Positions 26,333 through 35,116 of a stretch of DNA of 64,000 nucleotides are shown piece after piece (positions within the stretch are counted from its first letter, which is position 1; each line of letters opens with the position of its first letter). The stretch lies in assembly GCF_030651625.1 (NCBI RefSeq), contig NZ_JAUSCF010000012.1:62001-126000 (forward strand), read 5' to 3'. Under the pieces are notes generated by a model. It was given only the letters and a program-made list of their open reading frames with translations. It had not been told where the DNA came from and made no database searches. Position numbers and translations under genes: made by a program. The DNA comes from Hydrogenophaga sp. (lineage in GTDB: Bacteria; Pseudomonadota; Gammaproteobacteria; Burkholderiales; Burkholderiaceae_C).

Positions 26333-27283
26333 ATGAAACTCATCATCCAGATCCCGTGCTTCAACGAAGCGGGCACGCTTGCCATTGCACTGTCGGCCCT
26401 GCCGCGCGAAGTCCCGGGTTTCGACAAGGTGGAATGGCTCATCATTGACGACGGCTGCACCGACAACACGGTGGAAGTGGCCAAGGCCAACGGGGTGGAC
26501 CATGTGGTGCGCCACACCCGCAACCAGGGTCTGGCACGTGGATTCATGAACGGCTTGCAGGCCTGTCTGGAGCAAGGAGCAGACGTCATCGTCAACACCG
26601 ATGCAGACAACCAGTACAACGCAGACGACATTCCGCTGCTGACCCAGCCCATTCTCGAGCGCCGGGCCGACATCGTGGTGGGTGCACGGCCCATCCAGAC
26701 CATTGAGCATTTCAGCCCCATCAAAAAGCTGCTGCAGAAACTGGGCAGCTGGGTGGTGCGCGTGGCCAGCAAGACCGACATCCCGGACGCACCCAGCGGC
26801 TTCCGTGCCATCAGCCGTGCTGCGGCCCGCCGGCTGGTGGTGTTCAGCGACTACACCTACACGCTGGAAACCATCATCCAGGCGGGCCAGAAGAACATGG
26901 CCATCACGTCGGTGCCCATTCGGGTCAATGGCGATCTTCGCCCTTCGCGGCTGGTCAAAAGCATACCGTCGTACATCCAGCGCAGCATCGTCACCATCAT
27001 CCGGGTCTTCGTGATTTACCGGCCGTTCAGGTTCTTCGGCACCATCGGGGTCACGCTGTTTGGCATCGGCTTTCTCATTGGCCTGCGCTTTCTTTACAAG
27101 TGGCTCACGAGCGAATTCGGCTATGACGGGCACATCCAGAGCCTGATTCTGGCCAGCTCGCTGATGATCATTGGCTTTCACACCATCCTGGTAGCCTTTG
27201 TGGCAGACCTGCTTTCAGCGAACCGCAAGCTGCTGGAAGAAGTGCGTGCACTCACCTTGGAAAGCCGGGATCAGCCCCGCTGA
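26333..27283 (+). CDS. GtrB/DPM1-like GT2 with two membrane helices
   Basis: 316 residues. GT2 domain IIQIPCFNEAGTL, IDDGCTDNT and VNTDADNQYNADDI (DXD), then two C-terminal helices near 235-258 and 268-290. This is the architecture of polyisoprenyl-phosphate glycosyl synthases (GtrB, DPM1), which load a single sugar on undecaprenyl phosphate. No flippase gene directly adjoins; the membrane GT-C partner could be any of the polytopic proteins in the locus. Base composition returns to high GC here. The next gene starts 17 bases after its stop. Confidence 0.8.
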   Translation: MKLIIQIPCFNEAGTLAIALSALPREVPGFDKVEWLIIDDGCTDNTVEVAKANGVDHVVRHTRNQGLARGFMNGLQACLEQGADVIVNTDADNQYNADDIPLLTQPILERRADIVVGARPIQTIEHFSPIKKLLQKLGSWVVRVASKTDIPDAPSGFRAISRAAARRLVVFSDYTYTLETIIQAGQKNMAITSVPIRVNGDLRPSRLVKSIPSYIQRSIVTIIRVFVIYRPFRFFGTIGVTLFGIGFLIGLRFLYKWLTSEFGYDGHIQSLILASSLMIIGFHTILVAFVADLLSANRKLLEEVRALTLESRDQPR

Positions 27284-27299
27284 CCCCCCCACCAAGGCC

Positions 27300-28424
27300 A
27301 TGCCAGTTGCATCTGATCTCCATACACGCAGCGTCAGCACCCCGGTAGCGCCGCCAGCGTTGGTCCGCGCGGGCGCAGAGCGTCAGCAGTGGATCGACTC
27401 AGCCAAGGGACTGGGCATCCTGTTGATCTTCTTCGGGCACGTGTACTCCACCGTCACGCCTTCGGCGCTGTACGTGTACATCTACGCCTTCCACGTTCCC
27501 CTGTTCTTCTTCATCTCTGGCCTCACGCTCAGGCCTGCTGCAGGGCCGCTGGGCGGTGTGGTGCAGAAGAAGCTGCGTACGCTGATCGTGCCCTACTTCT
27601 GGTACGCCTTCCTGGGGTACGTGTTCTATGTGGCGGGCTACCTATTGGCGCAGCACCAGGGTCTGCAAGTGCCCCAGTTCGACTACGGCCTGTGGCAGCC
27701 ACTGACGGGCATCTTCATTGGCACCATTGGCATGGGCCGCATCATCAACGGCCCGGTCTGGTTCGTGATGGCCCTGTTCTGGACCTTTATGCTGGGCTAC
27801 CTCGTCAACACCTACATTCGCCGCCCGGCAGGCCAGTGGGTGGCCATCTTGCTGCTGACGGGTCTGGGGCTGGCATTGGCAGGTCACGTGACGCTGCCGT
27901 TCAGTGGAGTGGCCGCGCTGACTGCGCTGATCTTCTTTCAGGCCGGCTATCGGTTTCAGACCGAACGCCTCCTGCAAGCCATGAGCCAGTCCACCCGTTG
28001 GTGGCTGCTGGCAGCGCTCTTCGTGATCGGCCTGTTCAGCCAGGTCAATGGCTTCATCGGTTTTGGCGAAGGCATTCTTGGCAACCCTCTGTGGTTCATG
28101 CTGTTTGCCTTCAGCGGCACGTTGATGGTGGTGCTGCTGGTGAACGTGGCTGATCCGTGGTGTGGCTGGCTGGCATTCATTGGTCGCTACAGCCTGTCCA
28201 TCATGCTGATCCACATGCTGATCATCAAGTCGGTCAAGGTGGTCATGAGCGGCATCCTGGGCGTGTCCATTCAGTTGATCGACAACGATGTCGGGTTGGG
28301 CCTGATCGTGCTGGGCGTCTCGGCTCTTTGCTTGGTGCCAGCGGTGTTCGTGATGGAGCGGTATCTGCCTTTCACGCTTGGCAAGAGCACACCGGCACGC
28401 GCACAGGCCCTGCCGCGCCCATGA
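27300..28424 (+). CDS. acyltransferase-3 family membrane O-acyltransferase
   Basis: 374 residues, about ten helices. The N-terminal part has the acyltransferase-3 (OafA/NodX/WecH group) pattern: WIDSAKGLGILLIFFGHVY, where the His after the first helix is the conserved catalytic residue, then FHVPLFFFISGL. It probably O-acetylates a sugar of the glycan at the inner membrane. I place the start at ATG 27300; the frame is open further upstream only through the preceding gene. It couples to the next gene by ATGA, forming acyltransferase, reductase and initiating transferase in a row. Confidence 0.85.
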   Translation: MPVASDLHTRSVSTPVAPPALVRAGAERQQWIDSAKGLGILLIFFGHVYSTVTPSALYVYIYAFHVPLFFFISGLTLRPAAGPLGGVVQKKLRTLIVPYFWYAFLGYVFYVAGYLLAQHQGLQVPQFDYGLWQPLTGIFIGTIGMGRIINGPVWFVMALFWTFMLGYLVNTYIRRPAGQWVAILLLTGLGLALAGHVTLPFSGVAALTALIFFQAGYRFQTERLLQAMSQSTRWWLLAALFVIGLFSQVNGFIGFGEGILGNPLWFMLFAFSGTLMVVLLVNVADPWCGWLAFIGRYSLSIMLIHMLIIKSVKVVMSGILGVSIQLIDNDVGLGLIVLGVSALCLVPAVFVMERYLPFTLGKSTPARAQALPRP

Positions 28425-29347
28425 TCGCGGTCACCGGCGCCAACGGCTTCGTGGGGGCCGCCGTGGTTGCGGCACTCGCGCACCATGGTCATGCCGTGCG
28501 GCCACTGGTACGGCACGCTACCGGAACCGCCGTGCCCGTGGGCAGCATCGGCCCAGAAACCGACTGGTCCCATGCCCTGCAGGGCGTGACTTGCGTGATT
28601 CACTGCGCCGCCCGGGTGCATGTGATGAAGGAAACGCAGGCCGATGCCCTCGCGGCGTTCCGCCGTGTCAACGCCGAAGGCACCCGCCGCCTGGCCGAGC
28701 AGGCCGCACAGGCCGGCGTGCGGCGAATGGTGCTGGTGAGCTCGATCAAGGTGAACGGTGAAGCAACGCTGTCTGGCGCGCCCTACCGGGCGTCAGACCT
28801 GCCCGCCCCCCAGGACGCCTATGGTCAATCGAAATGGGAGGCGGAACAGGCGCTGTGGGCCGTGTGCCGTACCACCAGCATGCAGGGCGTGGTGGTGCGC
28901 CCGCCCCTGGTTTATGGCCCAGGCGTGCGCGCCAACCTCGCGCGTCTGGTGCGTCTGGTGGCCAGGGGCTTGCCGCTGCCGCTGGGCTGCGTGCGCAATC
29001 AACGCTCCATGGTGGCGCTGGACAACCTGAGCGATCTGCTGGTGCGTTGCACGGACCATCCTGCGGCCTCAGGCCACACCTTCCTGGTGTCGGACGGTGA
29101 AGACCTGTCCACGCCAGACCTGATCCGCCAGATGGCATGGGCGCTCGGCCAGCCGGCCAGGCTTTTGCCGGTACCAGTGCCCCTGCTGCGGCTGGCCGCA
29201 TGGCTGACCGGGCAGCGAGCCGAAGTGGCGCGGCTGGTGGGCTCGCTGCAGATAGACCTGGGGCCGACCCGCGAAACGCTGGGCTGGATACCCCCGGTAA
29301 GCGTGAAGGAAGGCCTGCAGAAGATGGTGAAGGGAAGCGTTCAATGA
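28421..29347 (+). CDS. NAD(P)-dependent nucleotide-sugar epimerase/reductase (WbpV/WreQ-like)
   Basis: 308-residue extended SDR. MIAVTGANGFVGAAV carries the nucleotide-binding glycines, IHCAARVHVM follows, then VLVSSIKVNGE and DAYGQSKWEAEQAL with the Y-x3-K pair. The family is often labelled UDP-glucose 4-epimerase. With a PglC-type transferase directly after it (ATGA overlap) and a WbpM-like dehydratase at 38880, it fits the WbpV/WreQ role: reducing UDP-4-keto-6-deoxy-HexNAc to UDP-QuiNAc or UDP-FucNAc. The product is inferred from context. A decayed second copy of its start lies at 34858. Confidence 0.8.
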   Translation: MIAVTGANGFVGAAVVAALAHHGHAVRPLVRHATGTAVPVGSIGPETDWSHALQGVTCVIHCAARVHVMKETQADALAAFRRVNAEGTRRLAEQAAQAGVRRMVLVSSIKVNGEATLSGAPYRASDLPAPQDAYGQSKWEAEQALWAVCRTTSMQGVVVRPPLVYGPGVRANLARLVRLVARGLPLPLGCVRNQRSMVALDNLSDLLVRCTDHPAASGHTFLVSDGEDLSTPDLIRQMAWALGQPARLLPVPVPLLRLAAWLTGQRAEVARLVGSLQIDLGPTRETLGWIPPVSVKEGLQKMVKGSVQ

Positions 29348-29904
29348 AGCGCCTGTTCGACCTGTTGGCGGCGCTGCTGGCCAGCCTGGTCCTGCTGATA
29401 CCGCTGGCGGTGCTGGCCGTGCTGGTGCGCGCCACCTCCAAGGGCCCGGCGCTCTACTGGAGCGACCGCGTGGGCCAGCACAACCGCATCTTCAAGATGC
29501 CCAAGTTCCGCACCATGCGGGTGGACACGCCCGCCGTTGCGACTCACTTGCTGCAAGATCCAGACACCTATCTGACACCGATCGGCCCCTTCCTGCGCAA
29601 GAGCAGTCTGGACGAACTGCCGCAGCTCTGGAGCATTCTCAAGGGCGACATGAGTCTGGTGGGGCCCCGCCCGGCGCTGTTCAATCAGGACGACCTGATC
29701 GCGCTGCGAACCCAGCACGGCGTACACGAGTTGGTTCCAGGGCTCACCGGCTGGGCCCAGATCAATGGTCGTGACGAACTGCCCATACCGGTGAAGGTAA
29801 AGCTGGATGTGGAGTATTTGCAGCGCCGCTCCATGGCGTTGGATCTCAAAATACTGGTTCGTACTGCCTTGAGTGTTCTGCGGCGCGACGGCATCGCGCA
29901 TTGA
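29344..29904 (+). CDS. PglC/WreU-type initiating phosphoglycosyltransferase
   Basis: 186-residue monotopic phosphoglycosyltransferase, the minimal catalytic form without the polytopic N-terminus of WcaJ or WbaP. A reentrant hydrophobic helix ([19 protein letters not shown]) is followed by KMPKFRTMR, the catalytic [18 protein letters not shown] with the Asp-Glu dyad, and LVGPRPAL. It transfers a sugar-1-phosphate to undecaprenyl phosphate on the cytoplasmic face and so starts the glycan. The paired reductase suggests QuiNAc or FucNAc as first sugar. The ATG at 29344 is fixed by the ATGA overlap. Confidence 0.88.
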   Translation: MKRLFDLLAALLASLVLLIPLAVLAVLVRATSKGPALYWSDRVGQHNRIFKMPKFRTMRVDTPAVATHLLQDPDTYLTPIGPFLRKSSLDELPQLWSILKGDMSLVGPRPALFNQDDLIALRTQHGVHELVPGLTGWAQINGRDELPIPVKVKLDVEYLQRRSMALDLKILVRTALSVLRRDGIAH

Positions 29905-29931
29905 GGCGCGCCTGCGATCGGTCAAATGCAT

Positions 29932-30130
29932 CTGCCACCAACGTGTGGCGCACCTTATGCGAGCGGCCAGCATTCAAGGCATCAGCAAGCGACGAGGGTC
30001 CACCGTGACCACCCACGGCGCCAAGCGTCAGGCACCAGCCCGTGACGTGGTCAAGCGCCGCCCCCATGTTAGAGGCCAGAACCATGAACCAGTTGTGGAT
30101 GGCCGGCGTGACTCAAGTCACCGCCATCTC
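29932..30130 (+). mobile_element. IS3-family transposase fragment
   Basis: Translates on the plus strand as QRVAHLMRAASIQGISKRRG and then ARDVVKRR, and after a shift of frame near 30065 as NQLWMAGVTQVT. These are consecutive pieces of an IS3-group OrfB (the HTH-linker region and the NQLW-x2-D-x-T start of the DDE core). Both ends of the element are missing. The fragment abuts the stop of the minus-strand methyltransferase and forms the left border of the inserted cassette. Confidence 0.75.
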
Positions 30131-30989
30131 AATTTTTCCTGGAAATCGAATAAATAATATCGCTCGGCATGACCAATGTGAACGGAAAAATGATCGCAAT
30201 GATTAAGCACATCAGCAATCGAACCGGCAGGGCATGTTCTTTGGTGTAAGAAATGCGGGTAAACAAGCCTTTAAGCCGAATACTAGCAAGCCGACCCCTC
30301 CCCACTTCTTCGAAACCATTGGCATGAAGAAGCAATTGAATATTCGCAGCACTAAAGTAATGCAAGTGAGGCGATGGAAGGCCTTTTTGCCAAAGACGCT
30401 CAAAAAAACTTTTAATATGCAATCTCATCAACAGACGAGCTATTCTGTAAAAAAACCCTGAACTGCTGGGGAGATTTAAAACAAGTACTCCATTTGGTGT
30501 GAGATGCTCTTTGCACCCGTTTAGGGTTGCGATCATGTCTGGTATATGCTCAAAAACGTCATTAAAAACAATGACATCAAACCGCTCTGCCTCGCCCAGC
30601 ACATCCGGAAAATAACCCTGCCTCACTGACAATTCGCGTTGTGTTGTCACCTTGAAAATATTCAGATCAGGCTCTATTCCAACCGCATCGAACCCTTGTT
30701 TTTTCGCAGCCTCCAAAAACCAGCCGTGAGCACAGCCAACATCTAGAAGTCGCCCAGTCCTGGGACCACTTTGAACGATCACCTCCAATAACCGATTGAA
30801 ATTCTCGACCCGTAACGCTTGCAACCCCGTTGCACGAGAAGTTTCATCTATTTTTTCATGCGCCAAGACTTCATTAATGGCCGGTTGAAACCGAGCCATT
30901 TCATATCCGCAGCCGTCACATTCAAAATGCCAGATTGCAAGCCCAGCGCGCATCGAACAATTACACACAGGGCAGAATTTACTATGCAT
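30129..30989 (-). CDS. class I SAM methyltransferase with N-terminal Cys cluster
   Basis: 286 residues. N-terminal CPVC and CDGCGYEMARF look like a zinc ribbon, as in the O-antigen/macrocin-type methyltransferases. The core has LLDVGCAHGWFLEAA (motif I), FDVIVFNDVFEHI and GVLVLNLPS. A C-terminal hydrophobic stretch of about 20 residues suggests membrane contact. Last gene of the AT-rich minus-strand cassette. It probably methylates a sugar or the lipid-linked intermediate made by the other cassette genes; the target is unknown. Confidence 0.78.
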   Translation of the reverse strand: MHSKFCPVCNCSMRAGLAIWHFECDGCGYEMARFQPAINEVLAHEKIDETSRATGLQALRVENFNRLLEVIVQSGPRTGRLLDVGCAHGWFLEAAKKQGFDAVGIEPDLNIFKVTTQRELSVRQGYFPDVLGEAERFDVIVFNDVFEHIPDMIATLNGCKEHLTPNGVLVLNLPSSSGFFYRIARLLMRLHIKSFFERLWQKGLPSPHLHYFSAANIQLLLHANGFEEVGRGRLASIRLKGLFTRISYTKEHALPVRLLMCLIIAIIFPFTLVMPSDIIYSISRKN

Positions 30990-31002
30990 AGATTTACTTC
31001 AC

Positions 31003-31353
31003 CTACCTGACAACAGACACCAATACACCCAGCGCAATAATGCCTGCTCCAACATATGTATTCCAGCTGAGTGACTCGCCTAGCAGAAAGTGCGCAAGCG
31101 TAGGAACTATAAAGAAAGCCAACGCAGCAAATGGGTACGCAACACGCAAATGCACACCCTTAAGGGCAATGATCCAGAGTATCGTAGCAACAAAATAAAC
31201 AACGAAGGCGGCTACCAATTTAACACTTACAAGCGAAGGCAGAATTTCAGAAGGCGTCAATACGACATCTTCAGACGCCAACTTGAATAAAATTTGTCCT
31301 ATAGACAAAAGGACAACAGTGAACAAGATGAGCAAAAATTGAAGCAAAGTCAT
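31003..31353 (-). CDS. small EmrE/ArnE-like four-helix membrane protein
   Basis: 116 residues and four helices, the SMR/DMT-like fold. LLSIGQILFKLAS near the N-terminus and WIIALKGVHLRVAYPF in the middle resemble ArnE/ArnF and related flippase subunits. In a three-gene set with a GtrB-like synthase and a GT-C candidate, the expected job is moving undecaprenyl-phosphate-sugar across the inner membrane, the role GtrA plays elsewhere. The ATG at 31353 sits right after the stop of the GT2 gene; an in-frame start 27 bases upstream inside that gene is less likely. Confidence 0.7.
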   Translation of the reverse strand: MTLLQFLLILFTVVLLSIGQILFKLASEDVVLTPSEILPSLVSVKLVAAFVVYFVATILWIIALKGVHLRVAYPFAALAFFIVPTLAHFLLGESLSWNTYVGAGIIALGVLVSVVR

Positions 31354-31354
31354 T

Positions 31355-32365
31355 TTAGAGTTCCTTATCGACTTCAACACGCGCGACCGAGTCCGATTTG
31401 TAACGCCTCGGGGCCTTCAGACTTCTGTGAATTGGACGTATTGGCACCGATGATACATCGTAACCAATAAATCCCAACAACAATTGAATTCCACCGAGAA
31501 TGGGCAGTGCTGACAACATCACCGTTCCGGCTGAAGTGGGAAGACCTACCTGCGCTGAATGCATCCAATGATAAAAACCATACAAAGAGCCAAAGCCAAG
31601 TAAAAGCAGGCCAACAGGCAGCTCTATTGACGCAAGCGACATATCACGAAGATAGTAATTGTAAAAAATCCGTTTGAAAAAATTGCGCACATGCTTCACA
31701 AAAAACTCCCAGATTATTCTGGATATCTTAAGATTGCTGACTTCGGAACCGTATTTTGCATGCATTGGCACATCAACCACGACCGCACGGAGTGTATTTA
31801 ACCTGAAAAGGAGGTCCGTTTCAAAAAAATACCGCCTGCTAATCTTATTAAAGGGGAGATGATGAGCGACGTCAGCATGAATGGCCGTATAGCCGTTTGT
31901 CGGATCAAAAATGTTCCAATAACCGGAAGAAAGCTTACTCATAAGCGAAAGCATTGCGTTACCGAAGATACGCGATCTCGGCATTGAATGCACCTTCTCC
32001 AGATCAAAAAAACGATTGCCTTTTGTATAGTCGGCGTCGCCTTCAGCAATTGGGTTCACAAAATACATGATCAATGCTGGGTCCATTTGCCCATCACTAT
32101 CGATTTTGACCAGTATTTCCATCCCGTCTTCAATGGCCGCTTGGTATCCGGTCATCACGGCACCGCCAACCCCCTGGTTTTCTTCATGCCTGATCACGGA
32201 GACGCGATGATCCATACAATTGGTGACGACATAATCGCCGGAGTTGTCAGGACAGCAATCGTCAACAACGTATATTCGGGAAACTTCAGGCCCAATCTGA
32301 TCGATCACATCCATAATGTGATTTCGGGCTTTGTATGTTGGAATAATGACCGCAATTGATTGCAT
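31355..32365 (-). CDS. GtrB/DPM1-like GT2 with membrane helices
   Basis: 336 residues. GT2 domain SIAVIIPTYKARNH, VVDDCCPDNSG, VKIDSDGQMDP (DXD), followed by TNGYTAIHADV and the family-typical FFETDLLFRL. Two C-terminal helices lie around 250-270 and 283-302. It probably makes a polyprenyl-phosphate-linked monosaccharide. Its stop nearly touches the start of the EmrE-like gene, and 169 bases separate it from the upstream DUF2142 gene. The low GC marks it as part of the acquired cassette. Confidence 0.82.
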   Translation of the reverse strand: MQSIAVIIPTYKARNHIMDVIDQIGPEVSRIYVVDDCCPDNSGDYVVTNCMDHRVSVIRHEENQGVGGAVMTGYQAAIEDGMEILVKIDSDGQMDPALIMYFVNPIAEGDADYTKGNRFFDLEKVHSMPRSRIFGNAMLSLMSKLSSGYWNIFDPTNGYTAIHADVAHHLPFNKISRRYFFETDLLFRLNTLRAVVVDVPMHAKYGSEVSNLKISRIIWEFFVKHVRNFFKRIFYNYYLRDMSLASIELPVGLLLLGFGSLYGFYHWMHSAQVGLPTSAGTVMLSALPILGGIQLLLGFIGYDVSSVPIRPIHRSLKAPRRYKSDSVARVEVDKEL

Positions 32366-32534
32366 TACTTTTATCTGCTAAGTTGTGCATGCCAAGCCGT
32401 ATGCAAGGGCAACCATCCTGAATCAAGTTTACTCAGGACGACTCATGCGACGCACCGGGTCTGAAAGACATCTGGTCTCACCGATCGTCCGAATCGCACA
32501 TAATCCTTTTTGGAATCTTTCACCTTAGCGGTAT

Positions 32535-34466
32535 TTAATAAAAACTTGATGCCGTGGTTGTCCATATACCAAAAACTGTGAGCAATCCGATTGGCGTCAG
32601 TATCAACGCGCCCTTTTGAGTAGTGCTAAGCACCGCTTTGGGGTGTCTCGAAATTGGAATAAGCAGAAGCAAAACAGGGGCAAGCAGCGGGAGTAGGTAT
32701 CTGGATTGCACTCCCGAGAATCGCGGACTTCCGACCGCTGTATATGATATGTACAGGGCAGTAGCAACCAAGGCTACGGTGAAAAGACACCCCATCAAGA
32801 TAATGACACGGGTCGTCGCTGGCAAAGCAACCACAGGCTTCGGTTCAGTAAAGTCCATCCAAAGCGCGACGGCGACCAAAGCCAACAGGATATAAAACCC
32901 ATCTATAAGACCTAAGCCAGAGAAATCTACGCTGAGCCCACGCATGTTGAGTGGATTCAAATATGCCGTCATGAACTCCAACAGGTTGCCGATGTACACC
33001 ATTGGGTTAGCAAGCACATAAGCCACTTGATCGGTTGAGTTGACGCCCGCCCCGCCTCTGCTATCTCCGCGGCCTGGCCCATCAACCAAGAACGGCAGCG
33101 CGAATGAGGCAAAGGCAAACAAGAACGCGAAAGATGCGGCCACCTTGAACACTATTGCTTGACGAAGGCCGCCAAATCTATCATTTGGTATGAGCAAGGA
33201 AAGCAGTATTATTGAACAGTATATAGCTTTCGGCCCGACCGCAGCAAAAGGAACAGCGATAAGGAGAACTTTCTGCAAAAACGAAATTTTCTCTGTTTTG
33301 CTTTGTAGCGCATTTAAGAACAAAGCAAAGCTCAAGAAGCTTAGTGAGGTCAGCCAGGGGTCATAGCTGTAATGCGCTGCAATGAATACAGGGGTAGGCA
33401 ATGAAGCGATAGCAGCGAAGGTTATTTTACCGAAAGGCAAAACCTTGACAGTCAAAAAAATGATGCCTATGTAGAAGATCAAATTCGATATGCGCCCCAC
33501 TTGAAAAACAGCATGATTCGGCAACTCAAAAAGTCTTCCGAAAAACATGCCGACAGCAGGGGGGATGTATCCGATTTCTCGATACCAGTGAAACCACCTG
33601 TCCGTTGCATGATCTGCAGTTGTTGAATTTCGCGAAATCACATTACTTGTCTGCTGTATTTTCTGCGCATTAAAAAATTCATTTATTTGTTTCTGCTCAC
33701 GGTAGGAGTAGGAAAATGGCAAAACATACGCACGAGAGAAAACGTCATGTACGGTCTGCGGCACCATCGCCTGCCAGGATTGCAGGTTGGCCCTGCGATA
33801 GTGAATGGATTCATCCCAGGACACAAAATTCAATTGCGTCCCCAAAGCCATTGAGCCACTTACAGCCAGCAGCACCAACACCAGAACTCTACCAACATCC
33901 AAACTGCGGAAAAAAAGCGCCCATATTCCAACCAGAAAGATGAAGTATCCGAACCCCATCATTCCGCCTCTTCGGACATTGTATTTTTCTTTTTTAACCG
34001 CAACGATACCGGCAATGACCAAGCCGGCTCCTTGTGCAGTTATCTCCAATTGCTTAGGGCTATCTTCAACTCTGAAGACCGCAGTTCTCATGAAATTGTA
34101 AGGAGTAGTCTTTAGCCTTTCTTGCCAAGGTCTTGTAAGCGTAACACCCTCTGGCTTATTTTCGCTATAGAATTTCAACGCAATGGGCGTATTTACATGC
34201 AGTCCTACATGGAGCAAGATGTGATCAAGGTAAGCACCATCTAGGTTCAGGACAAGCTTTGCACCTTCGCTCTGGGACTTGTATGATTCAGTCCCTTCTA
34301 TTTCGAAACCCTCGACATAGCTGATGTTATGCATGAGGTTGCCCGCAAATGCTTCACCATTTTTCATCCGCTCCCATTTGGAAAAAGAAAGCTCTGAAAC
34401 AACAGCAGCCGCCGCAGAGACCAGAATAATGCCTAGGATTATTAGTAGCTGTTTCACATTAGGCAT
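32535..34466 (-). CDS. DUF2142 membrane protein with fused N-terminal periplasmic domain
   Basis: 643 residues. The first helix (about 5-24) is followed by ~120 polar, beta-rich residues, a second helix at ~170, and then a GT-C-like polytopic part. FVSWDESIHYRRA gives the acidic loop; YREIGYIPPAVGM and GVQSRYLLPLLAP are the other DUF2142 hallmarks. First gene of the minus-strand cassette, so its promoter should lie in 34467-34550; I see no convincing boxes there. Probable role: periplasmic glycosyl transfer from the lipid-phosphate sugar made by the GT2 next to it. The fused beta domain matches the layout of the separate protein at 7224-7904. Confidence 0.75.
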   Translation of the reverse strand: MPNVKQLLIILGIILVSAAAAVVSELSFSKWERMKNGEAFAGNLMHNISYVEGFEIEGTESYKSQSEGAKLVLNLDGAYLDHILLHVGLHVNTPIALKFYSENKPEGVTLTRPWQERLKTTPYNFMRTAVFRVEDSPKQLEITAQGAGLVIAGIVAVKKEKYNVRRGGMMGFGYFIFLVGIWALFFRSLDVGRVLVLVLLAVSGSMALGTQLNFVSWDESIHYRRANLQSWQAMVPQTVHDVFSRAYVLPFSYSYREQKQINEFFNAQKIQQTSNVISRNSTTADHATDRWFHWYREIGYIPPAVGMFFGRLFELPNHAVFQVGRISNLIFYIGIIFLTVKVLPFGKITFAAIASLPTPVFIAAHYSYDPWLTSLSFLSFALFLNALQSKTEKISFLQKVLLIAVPFAAVGPKAIYCSIILLSLLIPNDRFGGLRQAIVFKVAASFAFLFAFASFALPFLVDGPGRGDSRGGAGVNSTDQVAYVLANPMVYIGNLLEFMTAYLNPLNMRGLSVDFSGLGLIDGFYILLALVAVALWMDFTEPKPVVALPATTRVIILMGCLFTVALVATALYISYTAVGSPRFSGVQSRYLLPLLAPVLLLLIPISRHPKAVLSTTQKGALILTPIGLLTVFGIWTTTASSFY

Positions 34467-34733
34467 ATTTCTTAAAGCTGGTTAACAACAAACGGGCGCA
34501 AGGACCGACTTTAAATGGTGCGGGTCAGACCGTTTCGAAAGCAGGATTCTAGTGCCTGCATCCAATGGAGACGCTTTGCTCTTGCTTTGCAGCTCAGGTG
34601 ATTGTTTGTGCTCCAGACGGTGCCCCCTTATTCCTAGCCAGATCGGTGCTGACTGGGCTCATACGAGACCTGATGTAGCCACCAGGAGAATCCACATGAT
34701 GCTTGGATTGCCCAAAAAGCGAGCGCTCCGCCC

Positions 34734-34809
34734 CTGTTGATCGCCGATCGCGCCACTCGCTGGGCGTTCATGGCGATCAAGAGGAACAAGACAGCGGCCT
34801 TTGCAAAGT
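34734..34809 (+). mobile_element. IS481-like transposase fragment
   Basis: About 75 bases read LIADRATRWAFMAIKRNKTA followed by AFAK and a stop. The DRATRW-x(8)-KTAA pattern is the first catalytic block of IS481-type DDE transposases. Nothing else of the element remains. The stretch 34467-34733 to its left holds no gene I recognise. It forms the right border of the AT-rich cassette. Confidence 0.5.
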
Positions 34810-34857
34810 GATGGAGGGGTAGCCGTCACGCTCGGCAAAAGCAGGCCGCGTCACATC

Positions 34858-35069
34858 ATGATCGCGGTTACAGGCGCCAACGGCTTCGTGGGGGCTGCCG
34901 TGGTCGTGCCGTTACCCCGTGGAGCTCGCGATGTGCACCTCATCCGGACAAGCTGAAGCTCGATGTGGAGTGTTTGCAACGTCTGTCCATGGGGTTTTAC
35001 CTACAATTGGCGGCCAAGGTGGCTTTCAGTGTGCTGAAGCGGGACGGCATCACACACTGGCGGCGATAG
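34858..35069 (+). pseudogene. decayed second copy of the reductase/phosphoglycosyltransferase pair
   Basis: 34858-34907 repeats the first 50 bases of the reductase gene at 28421 with about five mismatches, encoding MIAVTGANGFVGAAVV before the match is lost. From about 34949 to the stop at 35067-35069 the sequence encodes KLKLDVECLQRLSMGF, then FSVLKRDGITH, matching the last ~40 residues of the transferase at 29344. The ~1.3 kb that should separate the two ends is gone. The pieces lie in different frames, so no product is expected. Confidence 0.8.
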
Positions 35070-35116
35070 AAGCCGCAACCATCCAGCCCCCTTTCCGCAC
35101 AAATACAACGACACAA

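Noticed and set aside
34919..35116. N-terminal extension of the GtrB-like gene
   Set aside because: This part runs over the decayed transferase remnant in another frame, so it is not a real N-terminus.
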